Shown here: positions 60,513-64,000 of the stretch, in pieces
Position numbering within the stretch: the first letter of the stretch is position 1
How the letters are laid out: each line of letters starts with the position of its first letter
Assembly: GCA_020525365.1 (NCBI GenBank)
Contig: JAIZOF010000001.1
Location: forward strand, 216,381 to 280,380
Direction of reading: 5' to 3'
Source: Sulfurovum sp.
GTDB taxonomy: Bacteria > Campylobacterota > Campylobacteria > Campylobacterales > Sulfurovaceae
Length of the DNA stretch: 64,000 nt
Notes under the pieces: generated by a model
Told to the model about the DNA's origin: nothing
The model's database searches: none
What the model saw: only the letters and a program-made list of their open reading frames with translations
Made by a program: the position numbers and the translations under genes

Positions 60513-61427
60513 ATGAAAAAGGTTGCCTATATTACTGATAATATCTGCTTGAAACACGATACAGGCTCTATGCATCCAGAGTCGAAAGAAAGACTGGTTG
60601 CTATAAAGGAGGCAGTTTTACCCCTAAGGGAGAAACTTTTGACACCATCTTCTATATGTGTACCAGATGAGATGTTGCTGTCAGTACATACTCATAAGCA
60701 GATAGAGGAGGTGATGGAGTGTAGCAAGATAGCAACATCTATTGATGCTGATACCATTTGCTCATTTGACTCGTTTCATGTAGCAAAAATAGCAGCAGGT
60801 GCAGGAGTTGTTGCCATAGATGGTATCAAAAAAGGAGTATTTGAGCATGCTTTTTGTGCGGTAAGGCCACCAGGACACCATGCCAGTCCAACCAAGTCAA
60901 TGGGTTTTTGTCTCTTTAACAATATTGCCATTAGTGCTAAATATGCTCAAAAAAAGGGTTATAAGAAGGTGATGATTATTGATTTTGATGTCCATCATGG
61001 CAATGGTACACAAGATACTTTTTGGGAAGATAATACTGTATTTTACATCTCTTCACACCAAGCACTTGCCTATCCAGGTACAGGGCTTGAAAATCATATT
61101 GGTGAAGGTAGAGGAAAGGGATTTACACGTAATTTCCTCATGATGCCTGAAAGTACAGATGAGCATTTGCTTGATATCTATGAACACGATATACCATCGC
61201 TTGTAGATACATTTAATCCTGATATTATCTTAGTCTCAGCAGGCTATGATCTGCATGAGAGCGACCCACTTGCAGCACTTAACATTACTACAGAGGGTAT
61301 ACAAAAGATGGTACGTGCTATTCTTGATTATAAAGATGTTCCATATATTTTCTTTCTGGAAGGTGGATATGATGTTAAGGCTCTAGGCAAGAATGTTAGA
61401 GTAACTCTAGAAGAGATGTTATATTAG
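60513..61427 (+). CDS. Histone deacetylase family protein
   Basis: Zinc amidohydrolase of the HDAC/AcuC/acetylpolyamine superfamily. 304 residues. CAVRPPGHHASPTKSMGFCLFNN with the catalytic His pair, IIDFDVHHGNGTQDTFWED with the zinc Asp and His, and LVSAGYDLHESDPL carrying the last Asp. Complete active site. In bacteria it could deacetylate acetyl-CoA synthetase, encoded about 1.2 kb downstream here; that pairing is known for AcuC and acs in Bacillus, but a link here is inference. Confidence 0.9.
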   Translation: MKKVAYITDNICLKHDTGSMHPESKERLVAIKEAVLPLREKLLTPSSICVPDEMLLSVHTHKQIEEVMECSKIATSIDADTICSFDSFHVAKIAAGAGVVAIDGIKKGVFEHAFCAVRPPGHHASPTKSMGFCLFNNIAISAKYAQKKGYKKVMIIDFDVHHGNGTQDTFWEDNTVFYISSHQALAYPGTGLENHIGEGRGKGFTRNFLMMPESTDEHLLDIYEHDIPSLVDTFNPDIILVSAGYDLHESDPLAALNITTEGIQKMVRAILDYKDVPYIFFLEGGYDVKALGKNVRVTLEEMLY

Positions 61428-61488
61428 GATTATAGGTTTTGATATTTGGGTATAATGTTGCCATTAATCTTATAGAAACTAGGAAGAG

Positions 61489-62529
61489 TTGGATATGTCT
61501 GCAGAAGCAATAGAACGTGTAGAAAAAGCCATTAATGAGATCAAAAAAGGCAAAATGGTTATTATGATGGATGATGAAAGCCGTGAAAACGAGGGTGATC
61601 TTGTCTATGCAGCAACCTTTTCGACACCTACAATGGTTAACTTTATGGCAAAAGAGGCAAGAGGGCTTATCTGTACACCTGTTACCAGAATGCTTGCTAC
61701 CAAACTTGATCTTATGCCCATGGTTAGCAACAATGACTCCAATCATGAAACTGCATTTACTGTCTCTATAGACGCCATTACGGCAACAACGGGTATTAGT
61801 GCAGCAGAACGTGATGACTGCATCCATAGACTTGCTAATCCTTTGACCGTATCCAAAGACTTTGTGCGTCCAGGGCATATTTTTCCACTTATAGCCAAAG
61901 ATGGAGGAACACTTGTACGTACTGGACATACAGAAGGTTCAGTAGACCTATGTAAGTTGGCAGGGTTGGCACCAGTAGGAGTGATTTGTGAGATTATCAA
62001 AGAGGATGGTACCATGGCACGCATGGATGATCTCAAGGTTTTTGCCAAAAAGCATGCACTCTGTATTGTCTATATTTCTGATATTGTGGAATACCGCTTA
62101 GTGAATGAGCAGCTAGTATACAGGGTTAAAACAGAAGAGACCAAGCTTCGTGGTATTAAAGTACAAAAGCATATATATGGAGACCATCTTGACCGTTTTC
62201 ATACCGTTATACAGTTTCACAAACTGCATGAAACTACTAATGTTAAATTTCATAATATTGGCAATGACATTGATCTTATTCTTGATGATAGTCGTTTCGA
62301 TACACTAAACCACTCCATAGAGTACCTTAAACAAAATGGTGGGGTATTGATTTTTCTTGATACCAAAATTATCTCTAGCGAGCAAGCCAAGGAGTTTGGA
62401 GTAGGCGCACAAATACTTAAAGATCTTGGCGTTAAAAATATTAAGCTCCTTACAACCAATACTGAAACTGAATTTATTGGCTTGAGTGGATTTGGACTTG
62501 ATGTAATTGAAAAAGTAGAAACCAGGTAA
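61489..62529 (+). CDS. ribBA: RibBA: dihydroxybutanone-phosphate synthase with degenerate GTP cyclohydrolase II domain
   Basis: 346 residues. The N-terminal half (1-205) is an intact RibB: MMDDESRENEGDLVYAA acidic loop, CTPVTRM, RPGHIFPL and GHTEGSVDL. The C-terminal half aligns in position with RibA but lacks the zinc cysteines and the RQEGRGIG nucleotide motif, so it should not hydrolyse GTP. The same loss is known in Helicobacter pylori, which has a separate ribA. Supplies the four-carbon unit of riboflavin. Confidence 0.92.
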   Translation: MDMSAEAIERVEKAINEIKKGKMVIMMDDESRENEGDLVYAATFSTPTMVNFMAKEARGLICTPVTRMLATKLDLMPMVSNNDSNHETAFTVSIDAITATTGISAAERDDCIHRLANPLTVSKDFVRPGHIFPLIAKDGGTLVRTGHTEGSVDLCKLAGLAPVGVICEIIKEDGTMARMDDLKVFAKKHALCIVYISDIVEYRLVNEQLVYRVKTEETKLRGIKVQKHIYGDHLDRFHTVIQFHKLHETTNVKFHNIGNDIDLILDDSRFDTLNHSIEYLKQNGGVLIFLDTKIISSEQAKEFGVGAQILKDLGVKNIKLLTTNTETEFIGLSGFGLDVIEKVETR

Positions 62530-62532
62530 CAC

Positions 62533-62547
62533 GTATCAAATTGATAC
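62533..62547. promoter_or_regulatory. Perfect palindrome between ribBA and acs
   Basis: GTATCAA, one A, TTGATAC. It starts 4 bases after the ribBA stop and 117 bases before acs. Too AT-rich and short of a T tract for a terminator; possible operator. Confidence 0.35.
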
Positions 62548-62663
62548 AATTGAGACTATTTTACTCTGAATTAAACTATTCCTCTTCTTTTTAAATCTAT
62601 ATGGTTTATGATAAACTAACCTTAATAACAACATCAAATATACCAATATAAAAAGGATTTGTC

Positions 62664-64000
62664 ATGAGTAAAGAAGTGTATCCTCCTAATTCTGATTTTG
62701 CTACCAGTGCCTGTATTAAAAGTATGGATGAGTATTGGGATTTACAAAACAGAGCTAAAGAAGACTATGAAGGTTTCTGGAAAGACTATGCCAATGATAA
62801 AATAGAATGGATTTCACCCTATGATAAAGTGCTCGATGAGAGTAGCGCACCTTTTTATAAGTGGTTTGTTAATGGCAAGCTTAATGTCTGTAACCAATGT
62901 GTAGATAGACACCTTACAGATAAGGCGAACAAAACAGCTATTCTTTTTGAGGGTGATAGGGGAGATGTAGAACATATTACTTATGCAGAACTCTCTTTAC
63001 GTGTGAATCGTATGGCAAACCTGCTAAGAGAAAAGTTTGGTATTCAAAAGGGTGATAGGGTTATTCTCTATATGCCAATGATTCCAGAAGCAGCCTATGC
63101 CATGCTTGCATGTGCAAGGATTGGAGCAATCCACTCCATTGTTTTTGGCGGATTCTCTGCTGAGGCACTTAAAGACCGTATTGAAGATGCACAGGCAAAA
63201 CTGATTATTACCGCAGATGGTGCATATAGAAAAGGAAAACCCTATATGCTTAAGCAGGTTGTTGATGCTGCACTTTCAGAGGGTGGAGAGGGTGTCAAAG
63301 CAGTCCTTGTGGTTAAGCGCAACAATGAACCAATTGAGTGGGTAGAAGGTAGAGACTACTGCTACAATAGTCTAATTGATGAACAGCATACTGAATGTCC
63401 TTACGAAATAATGGACTCAGAAGACCCACTTTTCTTGTTGTATACATCAGGTAGCACAGGAAAACCTAAAGGAGTACAGCACTCTAGTGCAGGGTATATT
63501 TTATGGGCACAGATGACCATGGAGTGGGTCTTTGACATTAAAGATGAAGATGTATATTGGTGTACAGCTGATATTGGATGGATTACGGGTCACACCTATA
63601 TTATCTATGGACCACTTTCTGCAGGTGTTACAACAGTGATGTTTGAGGGAGTACCAACCTACCCTAATGCTGGCCGTGCATGGAAAATGGTACAAGATCA
63701 TAAGATTAGCCAGTTCTATACAGCACCTACTGCTATTAGGGTACTTCATAAGATGGGTGAAGATGAACCTAAAAAATATAACCTCTCATCACTCAAAGTG
63801 CTTGGAACGGTAGGTGAGCCCATAGATCCACCAGCATGGAGATGGTACTATGAGGTGGTGGGCAATGCTAAATGTGCCATTGTCGATACATGGTGGCAGA
63901 CAGAGACAGGCGGTCATATGATTAGTCCACTTCCAGGCGCCACACCTATTAAGCCTGCTTGTGCAACATTCCCGCTCCCAGGCATTATGGCAGAGGTTAT
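62664..64000 (+). CDS. acs: Acetyl-CoA synthetase, 3' end beyond the window
   Basis: AMP-forming acetate-CoA ligase. 445 codons visible of about 650. [19 protein letters not shown] at the N-terminus, the adenylation P-loop [15 protein letters not shown], the [13 protein letters not shown] segment and [15 protein letters not shown] (acetate pocket Trp) identify Acs rather than propionyl or longer acyl ligases. AAAAGGA precedes the ATG. The C-terminal domain, with the acetylation-regulated Lys, lies outside. Confidence 0.95.
   Translation, partial: MSKEVYPPNSDFATSACIKSMDEYWDLQNRAKEDYEGFWKDYANDKIEWISPYDKVLDESSAPFYKWFVNGKLNVCNQCVDRHLTDKANKTAILFEGDRGDVEHITYAELSLRVNRMANLLREKFGIQKGDRVILYMPMIPEAAYAMLACARIGAIHSIVFGGFSAEALKDRIEDAQAKLIITADGAYRKGKPYMLKQVVDAALSEGGEGVKAVLVVKRNNEPIEWVEGRDYCYNSLIDEQHTECPYEIMDSEDPLFLLYTSGSTGKPKGVQHSSAGYILWAQMTMEWVFDIKDEDVYWCTADIGWITGHTYIIYGPLSAGVTTVMFEGVPTYPNAGRAWKMVQDHKISQFYTAPTAIRVLHKMGEDEPKKYNLSSLKVLGTVGEPIDPPAWRWYYEVVGNAKCAIVDTWWQTETGGHMISPLPGATPIKPACATFPLPGIMAEV

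Overview
The window is AT-rich bacterial chromosome, densely packed and almost entirely housekeeping genes. It looks like a member of the Campylobacterota (Epsilonproteobacteria), most probably a Sulfurovum/Sulfurimonas-type sulfur bacterium. The reasons are a futalosine-pathway menaquinone gene (mqnA), the tmk-coaD-ubiX cluster, aconitase B, a RibBA with a degenerate RibA half, a chromosomal CI/LexA-like S24 repressor, an MlaE permease with a fused STAS domain, and TATAAT -10 boxes without clear -35 boxes. Phylum level is fairly secure; genus is a guess. No phage, insertion sequence, CRISPR array or toxin system was seen.

Layout. 1-7.9 kb: groESL, tRNA-Met, serS and leuA. 7.9-11.7 kb: an EptA-type lipid A phosphoethanolamine transferase, ftsH and the end of prmA. 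14.8-19.7 kb: hisH (cut), gltX, mqnA, moaD, moaE and moeA. 19.7-26.4 kb: an S24 repressor with a striking operator-like palindrome, DUF309, a carboxy-terminal protease, purC-purS-purQ, a BatD-like membrane protein, plsC and fluC/crcB. 26.5-32 kb (minus strand): cca, aspC, cysE and speA. 32.1-35.4 kb: an Mla-type lipid transport operon. 35.4-39.3 kb: periplasmic alpha-carbonic anhydrase, a porin and a frameshifted secreted peptidase. 39.4-46.8 kb (minus strand): hisS-tmk-coaD, ubiX, and the operon sufB-C-D-E plus a DUF59 gene. 46.9-52.3 kb: tRNA-Gly, tRNA-Leu, ftsK and acnB. 52.4-64 kb: a phosphoesterase, DUF779 plus aldehyde dehydrogenase, a lipoprotein, a lytic transglycosylase plus CitE-like lyase, a PIF1-like helicase, a lipid-kinase-like protein, a deacetylase, ribBA and acs (runs off the end).

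Two stretches are abnormal and should not be read as biology without checking. At 2.26-4.81 kb and 11.71-14.81 kb the sequence repeats neighbouring genes as copies riddled with 1-3 base indels that hit coding, intergenic and tRNA sequence alike. The first is a head-to-tail repeat whose two decayed halves meet at the junction 3697/3698. The second is an inverted repeat with a spacer of about 0.7 kb. Both look like unpolished or mis-joined contig ends rather than pseudogenes. Consequently prmA and hisH are cut and an AAA ATPase gene downstream of hisH is seen only in damaged form.

The most interesting regulatory find is upstream of leuA: a strong sigma70-type promoter, a 22-codon leader peptide ending in a cluster of leucine codons, and an intrinsic terminator before leuA, i.e. 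a classical leucine attenuator. Next are a 13-bp perfect palindrome in front of the S24 repressor, with an unannotated 37-residue ORF on its other side, and a probable leaderless mlaE transcript.
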